A DNA stretch of 64,000 nucleotides from NCBI GenBank assembly GCA_964646205.1, contig CAZYAZ010000004.1:65490-129489 (forward strand), given 5' to 3'. The notes under the pieces were generated by a model. It made no database searches, was not told the origin of the DNA, and saw only the letters and a program-made list of their open reading frames with translations. Source of the stretch: UBA8437 sp964646205 (GTDB taxonomy: Bacteria; Planctomycetota; Planctomycetia; Planctomycetales; Planctomycetaceae). The translations under genes were made by a program, and so were the position numbers. Below are positions 36,290-45,254 of this stretch, piece after piece. The stretch's first letter is position 1; every line of letters begins with the position of its first letter.

Positions 36290-37249
36290 ATGGATGAGAC
36301 GCTCGATGTCGACCGGCTCTACAAGGAAGGCAAGCAATGCTTGCGCGAAAATCGCCTGGAGGATGCGATCCGTTTGTTCGGCGAAATCCTGGCAATTGAC
36401 GAAGAGCACGCTGACGCGAACGAGGGGATGGCGGCAGCCTGTTTTCATGCCAAGGATTACCCGAAGGCGGTCGAGTACTTTCGGCGACTGGCGGATCTGA
36501 GGCCCCTGGATGCCCGGCCGTTGATCAACCTCGGGGCCGTTTACAATCGCCAAAAAGAATTCGACAAAGCCGTGGAGACGCTCCGGAAGAGCGTGCAGAA
36601 GGATTCTCGGTCCAGCGAAGCGTTCTACAACCTCGGGATTGCCTACCGGAACCTCGATCAACTCAGCATGGCCACCACGGCCTATTGTGAGGCATTGCGG
36701 TTGAATCCTGATATGCCGGAGGCTCACGTCAACCTGGCCAATGTCTATGTCGAGATGTCCAACCACCGTAAGGCCATCCATCACTACCAGGATGCCCTGA
36801 AACTCAACCCGGGCATGCAACGAGCCGAAGCGGGTTTGCAGCGAGCCGAAGAAGTCATTCGAGTGAACAAGGAAGGCATCAACCCGTTCGGCCGCCTTGT
36901 CGATTCTGGTGACTACACTCGTGGTGCCGTGGCCACCGGCGCCGGACGCGTGCTTTCGAGTGTCGAGCGCGTGAAGGATCGTTCGACGGTTCGGGACCTT
37001 GCTGCTGAAATTCATGAGAGTGCCGAGGAGGTGACCGCTCAAATGCGTGACGAGGCGATCGGGATGATCCTGGAACTTGGGAGATCGATTGCTGCAGGAG
37101 CCGATTTGGCCAGTAATGTCGTGCAGAATCAGGAGCAGTTTGAATCGGCGATCGGCCGCACCCGTTTGCTGCGAAAACGTCTCCACGTGGGTGTGCAGGC
37201 GTTGATCGAGCACGAGGAGTCGATGAGTGGTTCAGTCCCGCCGTCGTGA
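36290..37249 (+). CDS. TPR repeat protein
   Basis: A 319-residue soluble protein. Residues 8-185 hold five tetratricopeptide repeats, seen as repeated A-xxxY-xxA and ALxLNP patterns (for example AVEYFRRLADLRPLDARPLI, SEAFYNLGIAYRN, AYCEALRLNPDMPEAHVNLA). The C-terminal 130 residues are predicted helical, with alternating hydrophobic positions, and have no known motif. TPR proteins act as binding scaffolds; the partner is unknown. A strong AGGAGG site overlapping a seven-G run precedes the ATG at 36290. The gene ends 13 bases from the convergent comEC stop. Confidence 0.88.
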   Translation: MDETLDVDRLYKEGKQCLRENRLEDAIRLFGEILAIDEEHADANEGMAAACFHAKDYPKAVEYFRRLADLRPLDARPLINLGAVYNRQKEFDKAVETLRKSVQKDSRSSEAFYNLGIAYRNLDQLSMATTAYCEALRLNPDMPEAHVNLANVYVEMSNHRKAIHHYQDALKLNPGMQRAEAGLQRAEEVIRVNKEGINPFGRLVDSGDYTRGAVATGAGRVLSSVERVKDRSTVRDLAAEIHESAEEVTAQMRDEAIGMILELGRSIAAGADLASNVVQNQEQFESAIGRTRLLRKRLHVGVQALIEHEESMSGSVPPS

Positions 37250-37262
37250 TTGGCAGCGGGCG

Positions 37263-39683
37263 TCATTTTCTTGAATTTGCCAATGCCGTGCTCACACGAA
37301 TCTGACCGCTCGGCATGATCTGGACAGCGATTGCCCCGGATTCTCGGGTGCAGAGGATCGGCGTGCCTGCCCGGTAGGCTTGCTGTAGCTGTTTTCGGGT
37401 CGTCGTCCGTCCGCCGCTGACGAGCACCCACTCCGGCCGAGTCCATTCGACCCAGCCTTGCCGGTTAGCGGTCGGGCTGCCGTGATGGGGTGCCAGCAGG
37501 ATGTCGATGGGGGGGGCCGGACGGTCGAGCAATTGCCGTTGGCCGACGTCCTCGATGTCCCCCGTCAACAGGATCCGTCGACCGCGGTAGCCAATCTCCA
37601 ATACCACGCTACAGGAATTGTCGGTTGGGCCTGCGAAGCCCGCAGGTGGGTGCCGGACGACGATCGAGACGTTCGGGTCCAGCAGCAAACGGTCTCCAGT
37701 GATCACCAGTTCGAGCGAGGCTCCCATCCGTGTCTTGTCAGTGCACAGTTCAAGTGCCTCGCGTTGGCCGGAGGCCAGAAATGTAGGTGAGATCAACAGG
37801 GAACCAACCGGCATTAATCCCAGCAGGTCGGCGGCGGCCGAAAAGTGGTCCCGATCGGCATGTGACAGCAGCACGGCGTCCAGCCGTCGCTGTCGTCGTT
37901 GCCAGGCTGCGGTACGAATTGTCCTGGACAACCTGCCGGGATCTCCGAGTGTCCCGGCGTCGAAAAGTAGTGTTCGCCCGTTGGGACATTCCAGCAGAAT
38001 TGCTCCTCCATGGCCGGCGTCCAGGACGGACAGGTGCAGCGTGCGGTCGCCTGGAGGTTTGAGAGCGGTGAGAAGACCAATCACCAACGCCAGTGCCAGG
38101 CCGACCAACCACAGGGACTTCAGTCGTCGATGCTGACTGGTGACTGCCAGTGTCAGCAGGCCATAGAACAGCAGTAGCCAGGACGTTGACGGGGCCGGCG
38201 TCTCGACAAATGCCAGGGGGCTCGCAGCGGAATGCCGGGCGATTTCCAGAACGAGTCCCAGTATCCCGTCGAGCGGGCCACCGGCCAGAACGCCGAGTCC
38301 TGGAAACCAACCGCCGAACCCCAGCACGAGAACACCCAACCAGAGTGCGAGGCTGACCAGTGGAATCATCAATACATTGACCAGCAGGCCGACGGGGGCG
38401 ACCAATCCGAACCAACTGGCCACCAGTGGAGCGGTCACACACCAGATCGCCAGCCCCACCAGCCACGCCTGGAGTGTCCGTCGAACAATTGTCTTGACCG
38501 TGCTGCTTGCCTCCGAAAGTGGGACCAGCTTGATGACACGGGGAGCCGACCAGGCCAGGGCGGCGACGGCCAGGAATGACAGTTGGGCGCCCGGGCTCTG
38601 CAGATCGCCGGGGCGAATCCCCAGGAGGATCAGTGCACTCAAGGCCAGCGAATTGGCCGTTGCCGCACGGCGGCGACGTGGATGGCCCAGGGCATGGATC
38701 GTTACCAGGACAGCCGCCCGCAGGACCGATGGCCGCAATTCGGCCACCAATGCGTAACTGCAGACCGAGATCACGACCATCGCCGACGTCACAGCGGGTC
38801 CGCAACGCAACAGGCGTGCCAGAGTCCAGACGAGACCGGCCAACAGACCGACGTGCAGGCCGGAGATCGCCAGCAGGTGCATTGTGCCGCTGCGGATGAA
38901 CATGTTCCGGTGTTCATCATCCAACTCGTCACGGAGTCCCAGAAGCAGTGCCGCCGCCACCGGAGCAGTGCGAGGTGAGAGGTGCCGCACGAGGATCCTG
39001 TTTCCGGCCTCCCGGAGTGCTGCCAGCCAACGACGGAACCGGTCGACGGAGTGTCTCGAAAAACCGGTCCGTCGAACTCCGCCGACTGTCCGGACGACCA
39101 ATATGCCACAGACGCCTTGCCGAACCAGGAAACACCGCATGTCAAAGCCACCGGGATTCCTGGCCGTGGAGGGACGCTCGAGCCAACCAGTCAATGACAC
39201 GCGATCACCAACGTCTAGCCCACGTATCCGGTCGTTGACAATGACCTGCAGCCGGCCGGTCGCTGGTTCGGAGTGGAATCGGTGACGGATGGTCTCGATT
39301 CGCAGTTGCCACCGGGTTGTTGGCCGCTGATGAACGGCGGCACCGTGGGGAGGCGGACGGGTCCTGGGGACGGTCACGATGACACCGTTCAACTGCGACA
39401 GTTGTCGAGTGGAAGTGACCCGGCGGGCGATGGAGCCGGGAGGTCCGAGTGATCGGCTGACGTGATGACGTAGGCCACCGCCGCATGCGATCACCAGCAA
39501 TAGGCACCCGGTCGCAACTTGCGGGTGGTGGCGATACCTCCACCACACCACACCCAGGATTATGGAGATGCCCAGGTACACCGTGGCAGGTGCGGGGAGA
39601 CAGGAGTTGCAGGTGATGCCGGCAGCAAACGCCGTGGCAACAGCCAGCAATGGGCTACGGGGAGTCTTGAGTTCGGGTGTCAC
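37263..39683 (-). CDS. comEC: ComEC/Rec2-type DNA uptake protein
   Basis: An 806-residue inner-membrane channel for transforming DNA. The order is standard: an N-terminal membrane part, an OB-like DUF4131 domain (GRLQVIVNDRIRGLDVGDRV), the competence membrane domain with the family stretch SGTMHLLAISGLHVGLLAG, and a C-terminal metallo-beta-lactamase domain with LLSHADRDHFS. The metal motif HADRDH is intact. A GTG codon at 39683 opens the frame. No other competence genes are nearby. Full length and intact motifs suggest it is functional. Confidence 0.92.
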   Translation of the reverse strand: MTPELKTPRSPLLAVATAFAAGITCNSCLPAPATVYLGISIILGVVWWRYRHHPQVATGCLLLVIACGGGLRHHVSRSLGPPGSIARRVTSTRQLSQLNGVIVTVPRTRPPPHGAAVHQRPTTRWQLRIETIRHRFHSEPATGRLQVIVNDRIRGLDVGDRVSLTGWLERPSTARNPGGFDMRCFLVRQGVCGILVVRTVGGVRRTGFSRHSVDRFRRWLAALREAGNRILVRHLSPRTAPVAAALLLGLRDELDDEHRNMFIRSGTMHLLAISGLHVGLLAGLVWTLARLLRCGPAVTSAMVVISVCSYALVAELRPSVLRAAVLVTIHALGHPRRRRAATANSLALSALILLGIRPGDLQSPGAQLSFLAVAALAWSAPRVIKLVPLSEASSTVKTIVRRTLQAWLVGLAIWCVTAPLVASWFGLVAPVGLLVNVLMIPLVSLALWLGVLVLGFGGWFPGLGVLAGGPLDGILGLVLEIARHSAASPLAFVETPAPSTSWLLLFYGLLTLAVTSQHRRLKSLWLVGLALALVIGLLTALKPPGDRTLHLSVLDAGHGGAILLECPNGRTLLFDAGTLGDPGRLSRTIRTAAWQRRQRRLDAVLLSHADRDHFSAAADLLGLMPVGSLLISPTFLASGQREALELCTDKTRMGASLELVITGDRLLLDPNVSIVVRHPPAGFAGPTDNSCSVVLEIGYRGRRILLTGDIEDVGQRQLLDRPAPPIDILLAPHHGSPTANRQGWVEWTRPEWVLVSGGRTTTRKQLQQAYRAGTPILCTRESGAIAVQIMPSGQIRVSTALANSRK

Positions 39684-39793
39684 GGTCGTCTCCGACGACG
39701 CGACCTGCGTGCCTCCCCCTCTCGCCGAAGAACGAGCCTACCAGTGTTCGGTGTCCAGGCAAGACCCGATCCGTCCGGCACCGGTGTTTTTCG

Positions 39794-41263
39794 TTATGCG
39801 ATGATCGCGTCGATCGGACGGCCGTAGTCGATTTCCAGTCGCTTGCGGCCGGGGATCTCCAGCCGCTTGGCGTCCAGGCCCAACTGCTGCATCACCGTCG
39901 CGTGCACATCGGTGATGTAGTGCCGGTGCTCGGTGGCATGGAATCCCAGTTCATCGGTTGCGCCGTGGGCGACTCCGCCTTTCAGGCCGCCGCCGGCCAT
40001 CCAGATGCTGAACCCGTAGGGGTGGTGGTCCCGGCCATTTGAGTTTTGTGCACCGGGTGTGCGACCGAACTCGGTGCCCCACACCACCAGCGTCTCGTCC
40101 AGCATCCCGCGGGTCTTCAGGTCGCGGATCAAGGCGGCGATCGGCTGGTCTGTTTCTTGGCACAGCCTGGCGTGCCCTGTCATCAGGTTACTGTGTCCGT
40201 CCCAACGTCCGGCACCGCCATTTGAGCCGTGGAAGATCTGCACGAAACGCACTCCGCGCTCCACCATCCGGCGGGCTGCCAGGCATTGTTGGCCGAAAGT
40301 GCGAGTGACGCCATTGTCCAGGCCGTACCCGGCCTGCGTGGTCTTGGTTTCACTGTCGAATTTCATGACTTCCGGGACGGCCATCTGCATTCGGTAGGCC
40401 AGTTGGTACGCCTTGATCCTGGCCCTGAGGGCTGCGTCTTCAGGAAACTCCGCTGCCGTCAATCGATTCAGGCGATTCAACAACTCGAACTGCCTTCGCT
40501 GTTCCTCGCGGTAGAGCGCTCCACCGGGTGTGGCGAATGGCAATGGTCGTGACGGGTTGACGTCCAGTTGTACGCCGTTGTGTTCGGGGCCAAGGTAGTT
40601 GGCGCCGTGGGCTCCCTGGCCACCGCAACAGTCGGCGATGGGGGTTCCCATCACGACGAACTGTGGCAGGTCGTCGTTGAGTGATCCCAGCCCATAGTGA
40701 ATCCACGAGCCCACGGTCGGGAAGAACCCATCCAGCGAATGGCGGCCGGTGTGGAACTGCAACTGGGCCCCGTGGTTGTTGTCGGTGGTCCACATCGAGC
40801 GAACCACCGCCAGGTCATCGATGCACTCACCCAGGTGCGGCCACCAGTCGGAGATCGCGATACCGCTTTCCCCCCGTTTTCGGAACCCCACCTGCAACGG
40901 ATAGACCTTGGGCCAGATGTGTCCATTGGCGTCGTCGGGAACCACGATTCGAACGTTCTCGTCGACGAAGGGGTTCTTGAGGGCTTCGGAGAACGGCGTC
41001 TTGTCGATGGAGATGCCCGCGTACTTGTTCAGGGCCGGTTTGGGGTCAAAGGTCTCCATGTGGCTGGCGCCGCCGACCATGAACAACCAGATCACGCTCT
41101 TGGCACGTGGTGCGATGTGGGCCAGCCCGTCGGGGATGGATGTCGGAACCGCAGCGCGGGTGACCCCGTCATCGGCAAGCATCGAAGCCAGTGCAACACC
41201 GCCCAGGCCTTGGCCCGTATCGAGCATGAAGGAGCGACGACTGGTTTGTTGGGAATGGCTCAT
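39794..41263 (-). CDS. DUF1501 domain protein
   Basis: A 489-residue exported protein. A twin-arginine-type signal opens it (SRRSFMLDTGQGLGGVALAS). The body matches the DUF1501 family, a sulfatase/alkaline-phosphatase-like fold: WLFMVGGASHMETFDPKP, VRSMWTTDNNHGAQLQFHTG, VWGTEFGRTPGAQNSNGRDH and the C-terminal TDVHATVMQQLGLD. Such proteins are nearly always encoded after a PSD1 cytochrome, as here with a 4-base gap. Their substrate is not known. They are expanded in planctomycetes and are suspected to work on complex polysaccharides. Confidence 0.93.
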   Translation of the reverse strand: MSHSQQTSRRSFMLDTGQGLGGVALASMLADDGVTRAAVPTSIPDGLAHIAPRAKSVIWLFMVGGASHMETFDPKPALNKYAGISIDKTPFSEALKNPFVDENVRIVVPDDANGHIWPKVYPLQVGFRKRGESGIAISDWWPHLGECIDDLAVVRSMWTTDNNHGAQLQFHTGRHSLDGFFPTVGSWIHYGLGSLNDDLPQFVVMGTPIADCCGGQGAHGANYLGPEHNGVQLDVNPSRPLPFATPGGALYREEQRRQFELLNRLNRLTAAEFPEDAALRARIKAYQLAYRMQMAVPEVMKFDSETKTTQAGYGLDNGVTRTFGQQCLAARRMVERGVRFVQIFHGSNGGAGRWDGHSNLMTGHARLCQETDQPIAALIRDLKTRGMLDETLVVWGTEFGRTPGAQNSNGRDHHPYGFSIWMAGGGLKGGVAHGATDELGFHATEHRHYITDVHATVMQQLGLDAKRLEIPGRKRLEIDYGRPIDAIIA

Positions 41264-41267
41264 GACT

Positions 41268-44200
41268 TCACCGGATCGTCAGGAATTCGTTGTGGTTCAA
41301 CAACACCAAAACCAGGTTCTCGCGGGCTCGCAGGTGAGGCTGAGAGGCCGGTGGGACTGAAATCGTTTGGCCTTTTCCGAAGGGGACCAATTTTCCGGGT
41401 TGTCCGAGCAACAGTGTCTGGCCGGTGAGAAATTCCAGGCAAGTGGCCTGCTCGGGCCCGCTTGGATTTCTGCCCAGGATTCGCAAGAAGATTGTCTTGA
41501 GGAACCGACGATTGTTGTCCGCCGTGTTCTCCAGGCCGATTTGTCGGTCCACCTGGTGTGACAGGCGACGAGATTGTTCGATAGCCAGCCGGCTGTTGAT
41601 CAAGGCCAGGGCCTGCTGGGGAACCACGGTTTCGGCTCGCCGATAACACTCGTTTGTACTGGCCGAGTCAAAGAGGTCGAGGAAGACCATCATTTTCTCG
41701 GGCGCGTGCCGGTAATAGATACTGCGGCGGGCGGTTGTGAGTCCGGCGGCTGCGTCCAGTTCAGGTCCACCCATGCGCGCATCAAGATTTCCACAGACCC
41801 ACAGCACGCCATCGCGAACCAACTCGGATTCCAGCCGCCGCGAGTTCATTCGCCAGAGAAAACGATTGTCGGGGTCGCGGTCGCGAGTCTGGGCCTGGGC
41901 CGGCGTCGGACTGGACGACATCTGGTAGGCGGATGAGGTGAGCATGAGCCGGTGCAGGTGCTTCAGGTTCCAGTTGCTTTTGATCAATTCAACGGCCAGC
42001 CAATCCAGCAATGCCGGGTGGGTGGGGGGCTGGCCGTTGTTTCCGAAATCGAAAACCGATGCGACCAACGGGCTGCCAAAGTGTCGCAACCAGATGTGGT
42101 TGACACAGACCCGGGCGGCCAGGGGGTTGCGGCGATCGGTGATCCACCTGGCCAATGCCAGTCGGCGGCCGGTGCTGGTGGCCGGATAGGTCTTGGTCAA
42201 CGGTGGATAACTGGGGTCTTCGTTTTTGTCGGCGACCGCCTGTTGGGCCTGCTTCAAGGTTTTGTCCAGGTCCCCCCGTTTTTTCTGGGCGGCGGCAGTT
42301 GCCTTCTTGTCCTTGGCACGCTTGGCCCGATACGACGCAGCAGCATTCGCCGCGACGGCGGCTTCGGCTTGCCGAAGCAGAGTCAGGCGATGCAACCGGG
42401 CCGCTTTGAGTGAATTCTTCGAGACCTGTTTTGAGGACGGGAGGACCAACCGATCCTTGTCGGCGGAAATCCGTGCCTGCAGGCTGGCCAACGCGGCGCG
42501 GGCCGATTCGTGCTGCTTCCGGGCGGCGACCTGGTTGAGTTGGGTTTGCCGACGGTCGGGGCGGACCGTTTCCGGGGAAATGGTTTGAGCCAGCACGAAT
42601 TTTGGGTTCAGAGACCCGGCACGGATCGAATCGAACTCGGCCACCGCGTCATAGGTCCAGATTGACAGGGTGCCAGCCCGTCGAGTTGGCATGCGAAATG
42701 CCAGTTGTCTTTTGCCGTCGACCCATACATTGAGCCACTCTCCACGGACGTCCAGTCGCAGTTGGTAGTCCCTGCCTCTCTGGATATCCAGCGGGCGTTG
42801 CCCGCCGGTGGGATAGGTGGCGATGCCGTTGGCGACCTGTGTGTACTGGAGTTTTGCTCCCTTGGGATAGGCGCTCAGATAGACGCCTTTCAGGTTGTTG
42901 GCGTCGGTTCCGTCGAATCCGATGCCAACCGAGTGGTAGGTGATTCCACCGACAATCCGCAATTTCAGAGTGACTGAGAAATCGAGAGGATGGGGACGGG
43001 TTGCCGAACACATCTGCCGGGCATTGGCGACCTGGGATTGGATCAACCGGGACTTGTTCCAACTCCAATTGCCGGTGGTTGTTTTCCAGAGGCGTGGATC
43101 TCGCCTGGAGAAATCGTCGTCGAGAAAGGGGACTCCGCCGATCGGTGGGATGCTGGTGACGGGCGATGATTTGGTGGAATTGCTGTTGGATTGGACAGAC
43201 CTGTTCGCCGCGTCCAATTCTCGTTGCCGTCGCTCGACCGTCTTTTGCGCGGTCGCGAGTAGTGTCTGACGGACGGAAGGGCGTGCACCGGGGTAGTAAG
43301 TGGTCGCGGCCAATTGGACCGGAGTCACACGAAAGGGGCGATGTGCCGGCAGGAAGTCGGGGATCGAGGCCACCAGGGGGTTTGTCTTGTCAGGACGCTT
43401 GTCGTTACCACGCTGGTACAGGAACGTCGGCGTGTCTGGCTTGGCGTCGTAGGCCAGAGAGATGCCGTGGTTGTCGACATCCAGTCGACCGTCGATCGGA
43501 TCGACACGAATCTGGTGCGGTTCAAAGATCGCCCGGAATTGGTAGTAGTCCTTCTGAGCGATCGGATCGTACATGTGGTCGTGGCACCGGGCGCAATTGA
43601 TCGTGAGTCCCAGGAAGGCTTTGCCCGTGTGTTCGATCGTCGAGTCAAGCCAGGTGTTGCGATTGAAGAGGTAGTAGTTGCGGGCCAAAAAACCCGTCGC
43701 CCGAAGCGATTCAGGCGTCGCATCGGGCAACTCGTCGGCCGCGAGCATTTGCCGGACCATGACATCGTAGGGACTGTTTGCGTTGAGCGATTCCACGATC
43801 CAGTCCCGCCAGCGCCAGATGTGACGACTGCTGTTGCGGAGTTGCTTCTGGTACCCGTACCAGTCGCTGTAACGCCAGACGTCCATCCAGTGTCGTCCCC
43901 AGCGTTCGCCGTAGCGGGGGTTCTGTAGTAGCCGGTCGATGGTGCGGCTCCAGCGGTCCGGTCTGGAGTCGTCCAGAAAGGCGGTGATTTCATCGGGGGT
44001 TGGTGGCAGGCCGGTCAGGTCGAGGGTTGCCCGACGCAGCAGGACGGTCGCCGAAGCCGTTTCGGCGTGTTTCAGACCGTGCCGTCGGTACTGTTCGGTC
44101 AGAAAAGCATCGACCGGATTTCGGCCACGTGTTCGCCCCGCCCGGGCCGGGATTGGTGGGCGTTGCGGAGTCCGGAAGGCCCAGTGATTGGACGGATCCT

Positions 44201-44570
44201 CTTCTGGTGTCTCGTTGTCCGGGTGATCGGCGCCGGCTTTGATCCATTCGGAGAGCAGTTTGATTTCGCCAGCCGAGAGTGGAGCACCCTCGGGAGGCAT
44301 TCTCGAGTCCACGTCCTTGTCAGTCACGCGTTGCAGCAATCGACTCGTGGCGGGTTGTCCGGCCACGATCACCGGGCCCTCCTTGGAACCCTTGAGGGCC
44401 GCGGCGGCCGTGTCGAGCCTCAACCCGGCCGCCTGTTTCCGCACCCCATGGCAACGGAAACAGTGAACTCGCAGGATTGTTTTGATCTGGGTGTAGCGGT
44501 CCGGTTCGGCAGCCGCCACCGGCGAGAGCGTTGCTGTTGAAACGAGGACGAGAAGTAGGCGAGTAGCCAT
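41268..44570 (-). CDS. PSD1 cytochrome with DUF1549/DUF1553 and an inserted lectin-like domain
   Basis: A 1100-residue exported protein. A signal peptide (RLLLVLVSTATLSPVAAAE) leads into a planctomycete cytochrome c domain with CFRCH near residue 36. DUF1549 follows, with LLRRATLDLTGLPPTPDEI and a second haem motif CARCH in the segment before HMYDPIAQKDYYQFR. A concanavalin-like beta-sandwich resembling DUF1080/LamG (FLDDDFSRRDPRLWKTTTGN onwards) is inserted. A Lys/Ala-rich coiled coil precedes the DUF1553 domain (NHIWLRHFGSPLVASVFDFG, SSAYQMSS, FLWRMNSRRLESELVRD). ATG at 44570 gives the signal peptide. It is paired with the DUF1501 gene downstream. Confidence 0.9.
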   Translation of the reverse strand: MATRLLLVLVSTATLSPVAAAEPDRYTQIKTILRVHCFRCHGVRKQAAGLRLDTAAAALKGSKEGPVIVAGQPATSRLLQRVTDKDVDSRMPPEGAPLSAGEIKLLSEWIKAGADHPDNETPEEDPSNHWAFRTPQRPPIPARAGRTRGRNPVDAFLTEQYRRHGLKHAETASATVLLRRATLDLTGLPPTPDEITAFLDDSRPDRWSRTIDRLLQNPRYGERWGRHWMDVWRYSDWYGYQKQLRNSSRHIWRWRDWIVESLNANSPYDVMVRQMLAADELPDATPESLRATGFLARNYYLFNRNTWLDSTIEHTGKAFLGLTINCARCHDHMYDPIAQKDYYQFRAIFEPHQIRVDPIDGRLDVDNHGISLAYDAKPDTPTFLYQRGNDKRPDKTNPLVASIPDFLPAHRPFRVTPVQLAATTYYPGARPSVRQTLLATAQKTVERRQRELDAANRSVQSNSNSTKSSPVTSIPPIGGVPFLDDDFSRRDPRLWKTTTGNWSWNKSRLIQSQVANARQMCSATRPHPLDFSVTLKLRIVGGITYHSVGIGFDGTDANNLKGVYLSAYPKGAKLQYTQVANGIATYPTGGQRPLDIQRGRDYQLRLDVRGEWLNVWVDGKRQLAFRMPTRRAGTLSIWTYDAVAEFDSIRAGSLNPKFVLAQTISPETVRPDRRQTQLNQVAARKQHESARAALASLQARISADKDRLVLPSSKQVSKNSLKAARLHRLTLLRQAEAAVAANAAASYRAKRAKDKKATAAAQKKRGDLDKTLKQAQQAVADKNEDPSYPPLTKTYPATSTGRRLALARWITDRRNPLAARVCVNHIWLRHFGSPLVASVFDFGNNGQPPTHPALLDWLAVELIKSNWNLKHLHRLMLTSSAYQMSSSPTPAQAQTRDRDPDNRFLWRMNSRRLESELVRDGVLWVCGNLDARMGGPELDAAAGLTTARRSIYYRHAPEKMMVFLDLFDSASTNECYRRAETVVPQQALALINSRLAIEQSRRLSHQVDRQIGLENTADNNRRFLKTIFLRILGRNPSGPEQATCLEFLTGQTLLLGQPGKLVPFGKGQTISVPPASQPHLRARENLVLVLLNHNEFLTIR

Positions 44571-44721
44571 TTTGGACCAGTTGGAGCCCGGATTGGTCAG
44601 CCTGCAGTCTACCAACCATCCGTGGGTGACCGATATGCTTGCAGGCTGTGAGGTGGTGGTCGGGTATGGAACTCCCGTGACCGGCGTCACCTGGAACCGG
44701 ACCGTAGCCGAGAGGGGTGCG

Positions 44722-45192
44722 ATGTCGACCAGTTTTTCCGAATCCGAGACCGCAATCCGTTTCCTGGACAAACAACTGGATGCTATCCGCAGTGTACTGG
44801 ATGAATTCCCCGTTGATGCGATCTGGAGTCGTCCCTCCACGGGAGTCGTGTCACTGGGCAACCTGGTCTGCCACGTCGCCGGTTCCATGAGAGACTGGTT
44901 TGAAAATGGCCTGGCAGCGGGCGATTGGGTGCGAGACCGTCAACTGGAATTTGATCGCGACGCTGGGCCTGACCGGGCCGGATTGCACGCGATGCTCGAC
45001 GAGACTCGCACTCTTTGTACGGTTTTCCTGGCCGAGGTCTGTGAGACGAACTGGGAGGACGATCGGCAGTTTCGAGGTCGTACGTTGCCGGTTCGTGAGG
45101 TGCTGTGGCATCAGGTTGAGCACGTCGCCTATCACGCCGGACAGGCGGCGTTGTTGCGCCGATTGACCGGCGGATTGCCGGCTCGACCGTAG
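44722..45192 (+). CDS. DinB-like/DUF1572 family protein
   Basis: A 156-residue four-helix protein of the DinB/YfiT-like superfamily. The spaced histidines that form the metal site are visible: HVAGSMRDWF in the second helix and HQVEHVAYHAGQ in the fourth. Members include thiol transferases and proteins of unknown role. ATG at 44722 follows a GAGAGGGG ribosome site; the frame extends upstream to 44572 without family support. It is divergent from the PSD1 gene, with a 151-base intergenic region. Confidence 0.85.
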   Translation: MSTSFSESETAIRFLDKQLDAIRSVLDEFPVDAIWSRPSTGVVSLGNLVCHVAGSMRDWFENGLAAGDWVRDRQLEFDRDAGPDRAGLHAMLDETRTLCTVFLAEVCETNWEDDRQFRGRTLPVREVLWHQVEHVAYHAGQAALLRRLTGGLPARP

Positions 45193-45254
45193 CCCTGTCG
45201 ATAGTGGTGCGGGTAGAATTGCTGCGTCGTATTTTGTGAACGAAGGAGTTGGCC

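Noticed and set aside
37249..37284. ATTGGCA and TGCCAAT inverted repeat at the TPR/comEC tail-to-tail junction as a bidirectional terminator
   Set aside because: The stem is only seven base pairs with a 22-base loop and no T-run on either side, so chance is likely.
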